NCBI RefSeq assembly: GCF_043641665.1
Contig: NC_092200.1
Location: forward strand, 7,501 to 71,500
DNA: 64,000 bases
DNA from: Enoplosus armatus
Taxonomy: Eukaryota > Chordata > Actinopteri > Centrarchiformes > Enoplosidae
Direction: 5' to 3'
Below are positions 24,051 through 36,549 of the stretch, piece by piece; within the stretch, counting starts at the first letter, position 1; each line of letters begins with the position of its first letter. Position numbers and translations under genes: made by a program. The notes under the pieces were generated by a model. It ran no database searches and was not told the origin of the DNA. It was given only the letters and a program-made list of their open reading frames with translations.

Positions 24051-25938
24051 GTTTCTCCATACTCAGACTCTCCTTGTGTTGAGTGTAACTGTGATCTGAA
24101 AGGATCAGAGTCTTCAGTCTGCACTAGAGAAGACACACAGCCAGGTCACTATTATTGTTGTTGTTGTTGTTGTTGTCATGGTAATTATTATTATTAGTAT
24201 AATTATTATTATTGTTGTTGTTGTTGTTGTCACATGACAGCAGCAATAACGTTCTATGATAGCTCTGTCTCATTGTGTGTTTAATGTGTGTTGCTGTGTG
24301 TGCAGGTGTGTCTGCAGGTCAGTGTGTGTGTAAGGAGGGTTTTACAGGTCGACAGTGTGATCGTTGTGCGTTTGGATACAGAGATTTTCCTCGATGTGTT
24401 CGATGTGAATGTAACCTGTCTGGCAGCATCAACACAGATCCCTGCAGCCCCTGCATCTGCAAGGTAAACACAGTGATCATATTGTACTGTACCAGGGTCA
24501 CCTGACCAGGGCTCTGTGTCAGTCTGAACAGGATGTCATTTAATAAAGAGCTTTTCATGAAAATGTTGACATTTAATCTTCCAGCTTTAGTTATAAAAGG
24601 GTTTCATTTACATCAGGTTTTATTTAACCACACAGTTATTAATCAATCTTAAAGCGGACGCTCTCTCTGGTCTCACCTGTTCTCTCCTCCTCAGGTGAAC
24701 GTGATGGGAGCTCACTGTGATCTGTGTAAACCAGGTTTCTACAACCTGCAGGAGAGTCATCTGCTTGGTTGCACCGACTGTTTCTGCTTCGGTGTGTCCG
24801 ACGTCTGCGAAAGCTCCTCCTGGTCCACCGCTCAGGTAACACACAGAGACACACCTGTACACACCTGAACACACACCTCTACACATAAATATACACCTGT
24901 AAACGCTTCTGTTCAGATGATCATCATTTCTTTTAGGTGCTTCATGCAGACGCTTGGCTCCACCCCTCTCAGTCCCTCCACACACCCCCTGTCGTCCACG
25001 GCAACGACCTCCCCATCCCCGGCAACACATCCTCTGGCCACGCCCACCAACAAGTGCTGTTGTGGGAGGCACCAGACAGTTTCCTTGGCAACAAGGTCGG
25101 CTACCATTTCCATTTCCATATTCAGTCATTATTCCATCACTCAGCACCCTGTCTGTGTGTGTGTGTGTATGTGTGTGTGTGTCTGACTGTCTGTCTGTCT
25201 GTCTGACTGTCTATCTGATTGTCCGTCTCTAGCTGGTGTCCTATGGAGGTTTCCTGAGCTACTCGGTGGTTTACGACGTCCCATTGGACAATGAAGACCA
25301 TTCTCTCCCTGTCCATTCTGACATCATCATTGAGGTTGTTTTAATGAATAAAGTATTTAAGAGTTTCTAGTAAATTAATGTTTAAACATACAACAATATT
25401 GAATGAATTACAAAGTAAAGTTTGGATCTGGTTTACTATTAAAAACTACAATAAAGACTAACACCCAGACTGAACTAATTCTTTCTCTCTCACGTCTCCA
25501 GGGAAACGGTCAGTCTCTTCGTCTCTCTCCTCCTCTCCACCTCTTCCTCTCTCCGCTGGCTGAGCGCTCGGTTGCTGTGGTGATGGCCCCACAGCGATTC
25601 GTGGACGTTCAAACAGACATCCTGGTTACCCGCGACGACCTGCTGTCAGTCCTCGCTGACGTTACATCACTGAGGGTCAGAGTACATCTGAACACCTCTG
25701 CCGACGGGCCGATACGGTGAGAACAAAGTAATCTGATTACATCTAATGAAGTCAGTTACTGTGTTTGGAAAGATAACTTTTTGGAAGGAAACCCCAGGGT
25801 AGACCATAACACACACTAGAGGGATTATGTATCTCAACACACCTGTAAACCTACTGCCACCGCAGCCCAAACCAGGAACAGCGAGTGGAAATGTGACTGT
25901 TGTCAGATGAAAGAGTTCAGACTGCAGATGAAACTTAC

Positions 25939-25977
<39 letters not shown>

Positions 25978-28900
25978 TCTCTGTCTGTCTGTGTCTCTGT
26001 CTGTATGTCTTTCAGTCTCAATTCAGTGTCTCTGGACTTTGCTGACTCTGGCTCAGTTTCTGGTGTTGAAACTGTTGCCGTGGAGACATGTGAATGTCCG
26101 TGGGGTTACAGCGGCACTTCCTGTGAGGTCAGAAGTTCACTTCATTTAACTTTATCAAGTTGCTGTCAGTATTACTGTTAGTACTGTCAGTGCTGTTAAT
26201 ACTGTTGGTATTGTTAGTACTGTTAATACTGTTGGTACTGTTACTACTGTTAATACTGTTATTACTGTTAGTACTGTTATTACTGTTAATATTGTTAATA
26301 CTGTTGGCACTGTTAGCACTGTTAGTACTGTTAATACTCTTGGTACTATTAGTACTGTTAGTACTGTTAATACTCTTGGTACTGTTAGTACTGTTAGATA
26401 CTGAGAATAACATCAACCTGTGTAATATGACTTATCTATGTTTGTGTGCTTGTGTTTGTTTTGTGTATTTCTGTGTGCTCTTGTGTGTATTTCTGTGTGT
26501 TTTAGGCGTGTCTCCCAGGTTTCTACAGGGTGGGAGGAGTTTTGTTTGGAGGAAACTGTATGCAGTGTGAATGTAACGACCACGCCACAGAGTGCGACAT
26601 CAACGGAGTTTGTTTGGTGAGTTTGAACAAACACACGAGAGAAAACAACTGACTTTATCAAGCCAGCAGATAAACATGGAGGAAGTATTAAGTTTGTATT
26701 AACTGAAGAAAAACAGAGATCAGGGATGATGTTCTCTCTGAAGATGACATTAATAACAGAATTAAAGATTTCCAGCATTAATGTTGATTGAAATGTGATT
26801 ATATGTCTGTCTGTCTCTCAGGGTTGTACCCATAATACCACTGGTCCTCACTGTGATCAGTGTCTTCCTAGTTTCTATGGTGACGCCACAGAGGGTACAG
26901 CACACGACTGTCGGTTGTGTCCGTGTCCTCTGACGGAGCCGTCCAACAGGTTTGTCTCATCATCACTGATTCAAACTAAAAAACTTTATTGGTATAAAAA
27001 AGATTTGACAGTTTATGTTTCTGTCACATCTCTGATTTAAACTGCAAACACTTTATTGATATAAAGAAGATTTGACATTGTGTGAGTATTAATAATGCAA
27101 ATAGTATAAATACCTGTGTGTTTCAGTTTCAGTCCCACCTGTGTGCTGGAGGCATCTGGCCAGGTGTCATGTGACCAGTGTCAAGACGGTTACACAGGAA
27201 CCAACTGTGAGAGGTGAGGATGATTGACAGACTGATCCACTAATCAGAAGCAGTGAGCCTGGTTTGACACCTGTCTTTCTGTGTCTCCAGGTGTGCCAGT
27301 GGTTACCATGGTAACCCAAAAGTAGTGGGCGGGGTCTGTGTTCGCTGTGAGTGTAACGGTAACGTGGATGTCAGCGAGGCAGGGCACTGTGACACCGTCA
27401 CTGGGGAGTGTCTGCGTTGCCTTGGCAACACTGCCGGGAGACACTGTGAGGTCTGTCAGCCTGGTTACTATGGAGACGCTGTGTACTCCAGTGACTGTCG
27501 GGGTGAGACACACACACACGCGCACATACCTGCTGTGACATCACATTTGCTCTCAGTTTTTTCTCCTGCTGTCCCAGTGGCCCCTCGTGGTACTATAACT
27601 AAACTCTCAGTGTGTCTGTAATGAAACTCTGCAGACACTCACAGGGTTTTAAATGGTTGAGGGTCTTAGAAGAAGCAGGTGAGGAAGATCCTGCAAATAT
27701 TCAACTGGACTCTACTGAAGGTTCAACTGGTTCATTTTTATCAGGATCAAGAGTCTGCTGAACACACACACTCAGTCAGTCATGTATTTGTAGCAGCAGG
27801 AATGTTGATCTTTTCAAATCCAGATTAGATTAGACCTCTGACCTTTTTTTCTGCTGTCACACAACTGTGTGTGTGTGTGTGTGTGTGTGGGCTGCCATCT
27901 TTTTGTGACATCATCAAACTGAAGTCTGATGTTGAATAACATTAATTATCTCTGGTGATAAAATATTGTGATTCATCTGATGATGGGTCACATAAACTAA
28001 TCATAAAAGTTAATTAAAAGTCGTTAAAGGTTATTAAATGTTAATTAAAAGTTAGTAAATGTCAGTAAAGGTTATTAAAGGTTCAGGTTCAAGTCAGGAT
28101 GTAAAACTTTCCCACAACAGTAATTTTATATTGATGACACATTTTATGTTGTTGATAATCTGGTGATTATTTTATTATTAAGTCACAATTTGGCTTTGGT
28201 TTAATGTTTACATGTTTTTTGAAAATCCATGATTTATTCACAGGAGGTCACAATGATCTTTCACCAGACCAGAAAATACTCATGGGAGCTGTAGTTGTAG
28301 TTGAGTGTCAGTGTGTGAACAGAAAGCCTCACAACCAAGTTTTAACCCTTTAAAAACTGAACAGAGTCTGTGAGGGGCAAGGCTTTACCTGGGTGGAAGG
28401 GGCTTTGAGCTCACATTAATGGTTGGCGGGACTCTTTCTCTCTCTCTCAGAGTGTGGCTGTAATGTCAGCGGCGCTCTCTCCAGCGTGTGTGATGTCACA
28501 ACAGGTCAGTGTTTGTGCAGAGACAACGTGGCGGGACGCACCTGTGACCACTGCCAGGTGAGACAAACACATACACGCACAGACATGCACACACATACAT
28601 TCCTACTATCATTAGGACTATCATAGGGCCTAGGACTATCATTCTACACTAACAAAGTGTAGACCACATTATTTAAGGCAGTTTCTTATAATATAATTGC
28701 AAAAATGCTTTTTAAAATTTTCTTTTAAAAATTGCCAAGAGGGGACTTGCAACCTCAGCCAGAAGTGAAACTGCAGTGAAAACAGACTGAAAAGTGACAT
28801 GAATACGTACAACGACTCTCTTGATGTCTTTCAAAAATTGATCATTTAACAATATTATTTTTAACATCCAATATTAACCCTAACCCTAACAACAGTATTA

Positions 28901-31900
28901 TTATTTTTACAAATAACTCTCAGGGAGAGTTTTTATGTTTGGACTAAAGTTTGTTGTGGTTGTTTTAGCATCTTTATTTATCATGCTCCTGCCTTCCCTA
29001 ACTTAGCCTAACCCTAACAAATACTGTTAATATATCACATCTATCTGCAAAAAAATCACACAAAGACAACTGCAACCAGTATACAAGTACAAGTACAAAC
29101 CTGTACTCGTGGCATTTTAACCACACGAATATCTCAACAACAAACATCATCATATTTGAGAAAAGCAGATGCTGACCCACATAAAAGCTGGTTAATGTCC
29201 AGTTGCTGATATGTTAACTATGTCAGCAAAAATAATATGAACTGAATGAAAACTATGACAGATGATTTAGTTCAGACAGTGCTGGTTAAAACTGTGACAT
29301 ACTTGAGTAACTGCTCTGGAAATCTTAATTGTTGTAATATGATGGAAATGTGATGGTGAAGTGAGCATTATTTTTCTCAGTAGAATTATTCATTATGTCT
29401 TTGATTTGATTTAATTTGAGACATTCACAGTTTTTTCTGATTCCAAAGTACATTTATTTTTAATTTGATCTATTTATTGATTTTATTATTTTCAGTCTGG
29501 GTTTTTCGGGCTGCAGAGTGGGCAGGGCTGTCGGGCCTGTGGATGCAGCCAATCAGGATCTCTCTCTGAGTCATGTGATGAAGAGGGGCTGTGCCAGTGT
29601 GTGGAGGGCGTGGCCGGAGATAAGTGTGACAATTGTAGCCGTGGTTACTATGGTTTCTATGCCAACGGCTGCACAGGTAGTTAAACAGAGAAGGTAACAT
29701 GTCGGTCAAGCCGTTGATTGGTTGACTGTCTCGACTCTGATCGACTCTGATCTGTTCTCCTCCCAGCATGCACCTGTGATCACACCGGAGGGAACTGTGA
29801 CCCTGAGAGCGGCAAGTGCATCTGCCCCGCCCACACAGAGGGAGACACCTGCGACAGGTGTGAGACAGGTTACTGGGGTCACGACCCCGCCACAGGCTGC
29901 AAGGTACACACAGATACACACAGATACACACGTATATACACAAATACATACAGATACACACATATATACACAGATACATACAGATATACACAAAATCACA
30001 CTGTTATATACAGATATACACAAACACACACTGTTATACACAGATATACATAGACACACACAAATACACACAGATATACACAAACACACACAGATATATA
30101 CAAACACACTCAGATATACACAAACATACACAAATACACACATATATACACAGATACACACACATAGTAAGAAAAACACACAGAAACTCAGTAACACACA
30201 CACTAACATCCTTGTGTCTCTTCAGCCGTGCAGCTGCAGCGCAGCAGGAAGCTCCACCCCTCAGTGTGATCTGACCAATGGGCAGTGTTGGTGCACAGAG
30301 GGGTTCTCTTGCAGGTCATGTGACCAGTGTGCCCCTGGTTACCATGGTTACCCAGCATGCTCGGCGTGTGGTTGCGATGTGGCGGGAACAGACGAGAACT
30401 TCTGCAACTCAACACTGGGAGTGTGTGACTGTGGATACACTGGAGAGTGTGTGTGCAAGGTAACAATTCAGTTCAATTCAATTTTATTTATATAGCGCCA
30501 AATCACAACAAAAGTCATCTCATGACACTTTACAAATAGAGCACGTCTAGACCGACTCTTTATAATGTTATTACAGAGACCCAACAGTTCCCACCATGAG
30601 CAAGCACTTTGGTGACAGTGGTAAGGAAAAACTTCCTTTTAAGAGGCAGAAACCTCGAGCAGAAACAGACTCTTGGTGGGCGGTCATCTGCTTTGACCGG
30701 TTGGGTTTGAGATAGAGAGAGAGAGGGAGAGAGAGAGAGAGACATAGAGATGGAGGAAGAAAGAGAGATGGGGAGAGACAGATAGACAGACAGTAACAGA
30801 ATCAGTGTGTGTGTGTACGTGAATGATTATTTACTGGATGAATCCGTCAGATGAATCAACTGATTAAATCACACACATCTGTTGTTAACTTAATTAATTG
30901 GATCATTGGTGAAGGTCCCCAGTGTCTCTGTGAGCTTTCTGGTTTCACTGCAGGCAGATTCTCCCGTCTGCTACAGAGGGACAAGAAATCAGATCACATT
31001 GTGAAACAGTCACAGTTTAAACGGTCGCCGTTTCAACGGTAGGCTTAGGCACCAAAACTACTTGGTGTGGTGTAGGAAAAGATCATGGTTTGGGTTAAAA
31101 TAATAAGGCAACAGAACTTTTGATTTGGTTTCACACAGGACATGAACAGCAGTTTCCTGGATGAAAGTCCCGTCTTTCTGCCAGAAAACCAACAAATTTC
31201 TATCACATGCCCACATGTTTTTGGTGTACTTTTTGAAACCAAGTGTCAGCATCTTCGCACTGCACAGATCGCTGTTAGTTGGACAGACAGGAAATAGATG
31301 ACGTGTGGACAGAATAGACCAACGTAATAAAACTACAGTATAGACAATCAGAATGAAAACATGAGAGAATGTAACATATATGAAGAATTTCGATCCAGGA
31401 GGATGTCAAGCAACTCCAGGTGTTGCCAAACAGACCTGAGCCACATGACAGACTACACAAACCCAAGAGAGAGAGGAACATGACACTGAAATAGGTGGCA
31501 GGGAGGGAAGAAGGGACCCTTTAGGAAGATTCACATCCTCCTTAGCTCTTGGGTCGAGTGTAGTAGACTATGCAATAACTGACATGGAACCCCTTCACTA
31601 TCAGTGTATTCTCTAACAGACAGCAAATCCCCCTTTCAGACCACAACCAAAACAAATGTGTTCTTTAAATACTCAGGTCAAATGACTGACACAAAAGGGA
31701 ACCCAGTAAGCTGTATGAATTAAATCCTACTTACAGATGGGCCCCAGAGACAAATTCATCATGGCCTTGAACTCACCTGATCTGATGTATGACATATCAA
31801 TATATGACAAAAATAAATATGTCCCTACCAGAGATGGTGTAAACAAGGCCATTGATGATATCAATATGATATTGCATTTGGCAGCTTTTAAAGCTGACCT

Positions 31901-34900
31901 TAAAAAACAAAAACAGAAGCTGTTAAAAGGCAAAAGAGCCGACAAATTATTTCATCAAGAATACAAGAAAAGACATGAGGAAATGAAACACTGCCAACCT
32001 AACAATCCAGCCATACACATCAGGTACAACAACATCTTAAACAAATATAAACATACAATTAGGAAGGGAGAGAGGGAGGGGGAGAGAGAGGTAGGGATAC
32101 AGCTGTGCTTGTGGGACACAAACAAACAGAGGGTTACAGAAATGCAGTGGGTTTCAGAAAGTTTACAATGTTCTGGTCAGCAGGACAAATGTGTGACATG
32201 TAAATGTTTGATATGAGTTAGTCTGGCGAAGACAGTCTATCATCTCTGCTGGTTCAGAGACTGCTGACTGGTAGTCAGAGTCGGCGTGGATTAAACACAC
32301 TGAAGACTTCAGGAGAACTAAAAGATATGGACCAAAAAACTTCCACAGAGACTGAAACCATCCAGTTCTTGTTTTCTCTTATTTCTCTGTCTGTGTATGT
32401 TTGTATCTGTGTGTGTATATAAATAAATATATATACATTGTATGTTTATGTATATTCAGGTGGGTGTGTCAGGTCGTCGCTGTGAGGAGTGTGTCTCTGG
32501 TTGGTTCGCTCTGTCAGCTGAGAATCCAGATGGCTGCTCTCAATGTTTCTGTTCAGGACTCAGCAGAGACTGCGAGGAGCAGGGAGGACTCTACAGAGTA
32601 CCCGTGAGTACATGTACACATGTATACCACATATATACATATATACACACAACATATATACACAACAGAGACTGTGAGGAGCAGGGAAGACTCAGAGTAC
32701 CTATGAGTGTATATATATAATGTATAGATGTAGTGTGTGTGTATATATATTGTGTGTACATACATATATATATATACATATATATATACACTACTCACAA
32801 TAAGTTAGGGATATTGTGAGAGACTCAGTGGATGTCATACATACGGTGTTTGTTTCACTTCAGAGATTTTTGGGATAGGGAGGCAATTGTATTGGGGTGA
32901 TAGACACACCTCATTTTGTGTTTTCCACGTAATGGTCTCACTGTGTACAGTGTGCCTTACATATTGGGGCCAATACCAAAAAATACCAAAAGACAACCCT
33001 TTTCAATGTGGCATCAATTTCAACATTCTGTGGGTATAAAAAGCTGGTATTGTCAGTAAGTCATTCCAAGTTCATCATTCAAACAGCCATGAACACACGA
33101 CGTCACTTAACGGACGAGCAGCGCCACCTGGCCATAGCGCACCTTCGGGTCGGTGGCAGGCAGTCAGATGTTGCTCGTGAACTTGGTGTGTCTCAAAGTG
33201 TCATCAGCAGACTTGCATCAAGACACAGAACTACTGGCAGAGTTCGTGACAGACCCAGGAGTGGAGCCCCACGAGTGACAGACCGCAACGATGACCAGTA
33301 CCTAAGGACCTATGCACTCAGACATCGTTATGCAACTGCCACACAGCTGCAGGCCCGTTTACGAGATGCGAAGGGGTACTAGGGTTTCCAGACAAACCAT
33401 TCGCAACCGACTCCACCGCTTTGGCTTGAATGCCAGACGACCGTTGCAGGTGACTCCACTGACACCAAGACACCGCCGTGAACGTTTGCAGTGGGCACAA
33501 GACCATGTGACCTGGACAATGCAGCAGTGGTCTACCGTCCTGTTCACTGATGAGTGTCGGGTCACCTTGCACAGAAATGATGGTCGTCAGCGTTGCTAGA
33601 GAAGGCGAGGTGAGCAATACGCCGAGGTCAACATGGTCCCCAGGGTTCGCTTTGGTGGAGGAGGTGCAACAGTCTGGGCAGGCATCACCAGTCAGCGCAA
33701 AACAGATTTTGTTATTGTAGATGACTCAGTCACTGCACGTTCTTACCTCAGAGACATCATAGAACCCATCATCATCCCCCAATTCCGCCAGCACACCCCC
33801 AACTTTCTGTTCATGGATGATGATGCTCCACCACATCGTGCCAGAATTGTCACAGCTCGACTTCAGGAAGTCGGAGTGCCTCATATGGTATGGCCAGCAA
33901 TGCCCCCTGACCTGAACCCCATAGAGCACGTCTGGGACCAGCTGAAGCAGAGACTGGATGATCGTACCCCACCCCCATGTGACCTGGCAGAACTGCATGT
34001 AGCACTTGTGGAAGAGTGGAACGCATTGCCTCAGAACAACATCATGAGGCTAGTGAGGAGCATGAGACTGACATTGTCAATTTTTGTTATTTGGGGCCAT
34101 CCTTGTTATTGTCTAAATTTTTGGGGTAATAAATATCAAACTAATGAAAATGGTGTTTCTTCTCATTCATTATTAGTAATATCAAAGGTAACTTTTACTT
34201 ATTTCATTAAAATTCAGACCAAATAGGACAAGCACTCATGTAAATAACAATATCCCTAATTTATTGTGAGTAGTGTATATATGTATGTACACACATGTTC
34301 ATATACACAACTTTTGGAGCCGGTTTTCTTCCTTTTACAGCGAATACTAACCCCCCCCCCCCCCCCCTCTCTCCATAGATCACCCTGGCTCGCTCTCCCA
34401 CTGTCTTGTCATTGGTCAGTCAGTCTAACCTGCAGGGTGTAGTAACTGGAGTTTTCCAGCTGGGCAGCGACATGCTGCTCGACACTCGACAGCTCAACAC
34501 CAGCAGGCTGGCTGGCCCGCTTTACTGGAGACTGCCCCCCCAGTTTGGTGGCAACCAGGTAATGATGCCCAAACCTTTGACTTACAGCACTTGGTTACAC
34601 TAAATCCTGCAGCCCAAACTGTTGACTGACAGCACCTGATGACACTGATGCCTTTAGCCCAATCTCTTGACTGACAGCACTTGATAACACTGACTAACCC
34701 TCTTCCAGACTTTCGTAACAAAGCAAAATGAGCCGCGGGAGCACATGTGGAGAGGAGGACACCAAATGATTTATTACAATTATTATTATAGCAGATACAA
34801 AATGAATCAGTTCATTGATTTTTCATTCAGACTGCGATAGAAGGCGACCTGCCGGATTGACAACTTGCTGTCATACAGTATAGTTCTTTAGTGCGCTCAC

Positions 34901-36514
34901 ATGATTGCAATGTGTAACCAAAATTAACCGGATCAAATTCATAGAATGTAACAAAAATGCAAACCTTGGTTTGGACCTTGGTTCCGATTGTCAGGTGGGA
35001 AAAGGCCCTAAATTACAACAATCTTTTGTACTAAGCCCTTCACATTGACTTACAGGGAGTGGTCCAAGTTCCTACACAGCTTTTAGCCCATTTTGTTGAC
35101 TTGTGGGAGAATCTAGTTCATAGAGAGGGGTTACATCTGTAAGAGGATGTGTTTGTGTGTACTATATATTGTGTGTATATGCTATATTGTGTATTATATT
35201 GTGTACTTCACTGTGTATTTCACTATGTACTTTATTGTGTAGCTGCTGTCATACGGAGGTCTGTTGTCTTACATCATCACCTTTTACGCTGAGGACGGCT
35301 CAGGGCTGTCCAATCAGGAGCCTCAGGTCCTGATGAGGGGCGGGACCCTGAGGAAACTGGTGATATACACTGACATGGTCGCCCCTAGCAACGGCGTCAG
35401 GACACAGCATGACATCAGGATGACCGAGGTACAGCTGCAGGGAATCATTGGAAACCTGAACAACTTGAATGTGAGAGATGAGACAGAAAACCTGCAACAG
35501 TTTATTATAGTGTGTGTGTTTGTGTGTGTGTTACAGCACAAGTGGAAGTATTTTAACTCGGTGTCGGAGAAGTCGGTGAGTCACGCTGACTTCATGTCCG
35601 TCATCAGTAACATCGAGTACATCATCATCAAGACTTCATATGGGACCAGACTGCAGCAGAGCAGGTACATATACACATATATATGTACACACACACACAC
35701 ACACATACATATACATGTATATATATATATATATACACACACACGTATGCACATACACACATATGGGACCAGACTGCAGCAGCTACACACACTCTGTATT
35801 TTGCGTTAAGGATCTCTAACGTCACCATGGAGACAGCGGTAGAGGCGGGGTTAGAGGAGGAGTCAAAGGTTGGAAGGGGCGTGGTCAGATTGATCGAGTC
35901 CTGTGTCTGTCCATCTGGATACACCGGACTGTCCTGTCAGGTAATGATACATGTCTACTTACATTTCACTGTGATTGTACCTTTATATGAATACATTGAT
36001 TGATTGTGATTCACTGTGTCACCATAGCAACCACAGAAACCACGATCAAGAAAATGCTTCAGGAGCTGGTTATGCAGAGAACAAACTGATTGATCAATAA
36101 AACCATCCGATTGATTATATCCTATTTCACACTTGCTTCAGAAATGTAAACATCAGTTTGCCATTTCAATAAAGCCCCATTTAATTTAATTAAATTTAAT
36201 TGATTATCAGGTTCATCTGGATCAATAAGATTTCATTTTACTACGTTAGCCTGTCTTTCTCTCTCTGACCTGTCTCTCTCTTTCTGTCCTGTCCCTCTCC
36301 AACCTGTCTCTCTCTGACCTGTCTCTTTCTCTCTCTCTGACCTGTCTCTCTCGATGACCCGTTCGTTTCTCTCTCTGACCTGTCTCTCTCTCTCTCTGAC
36401 CTGTCTTTCTCTCTCTCTCTGACCTTTCTCTCTCTCTCTGACCTGTCTCTCTCTCGCTCTGATCTTTCTCTCTCTGACCTGTCTCTGTCTGACCTGTCCT
36501 TCTCTCTCTCTGAA

Positions 36515-36549
<35 letters not shown>

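Larger units (their letters stand above)
22850..24835 (+). other. lama1: lama1 exons 8-12: first LE repeat group
   Basis: Exons: 22850-22967, 23131-23309, 24051-24144, 24306-24463, 24695-24835 (residues 285-514). Laminin EGF-like repeats with eight-cysteine spacing, e.g. [19 protein letters not shown] and [20 protein letters not shown]. They form the rigid rod between LN and L4a. Confidence 0.94.
26506..30459 (+). other. lama1: lama1 exons 17-24: second LE repeat group
   Basis: Exons: 26506-26616, 26822-26949, 27127-27213, 27291-27502, 28451-28557, 29496-29676, 29767-29903, 30226-30459 (residues 711-1109). Tandem LE modules. By alignment with mammalian laminin gamma-1-binding data no special site is expected here, as nidogen binds the gamma chain. 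The block ends [12 protein letters not shown] before the L4b insertion. Confidence 0.93.
32460..35940 (+). other. lama1: lama1 exons 25-29: L4b globular domain
   Basis: Exons: 32460-32603, 34379-34558, 35243-35428, 35537-35664, 35811-35940 (residues 1110-1365). An LE half-module ([20 protein letters not shown]) leads into L4b ([41 protein letters not shown]) and closes at [15 protein letters not shown]. Exon 29 has an unusual acceptor context (GCGTTAAG). Intron 25 holds a full-length Tc1-like transposon. Confidence 0.93.

Noticed and set aside
24620..25147. Minus-strand ORF of 175 aa
   Set aside because: It lies opposite lama1 exons 12-13, whose frame, splice sites and laminin motifs are clear.
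26129..26570. ORFs rich in Asn/Ser/Thr or Leu/Val on both strands
   Set aside because: They translate the TACTGTTAG minisatellite in lama1 intron 16.
29470..30209. Cys/Val/Tyr-rich minus-strand ORFs
   Set aside because: They are translations of CACAGATACACA repeats and the complement of lama1 exons 22-24.
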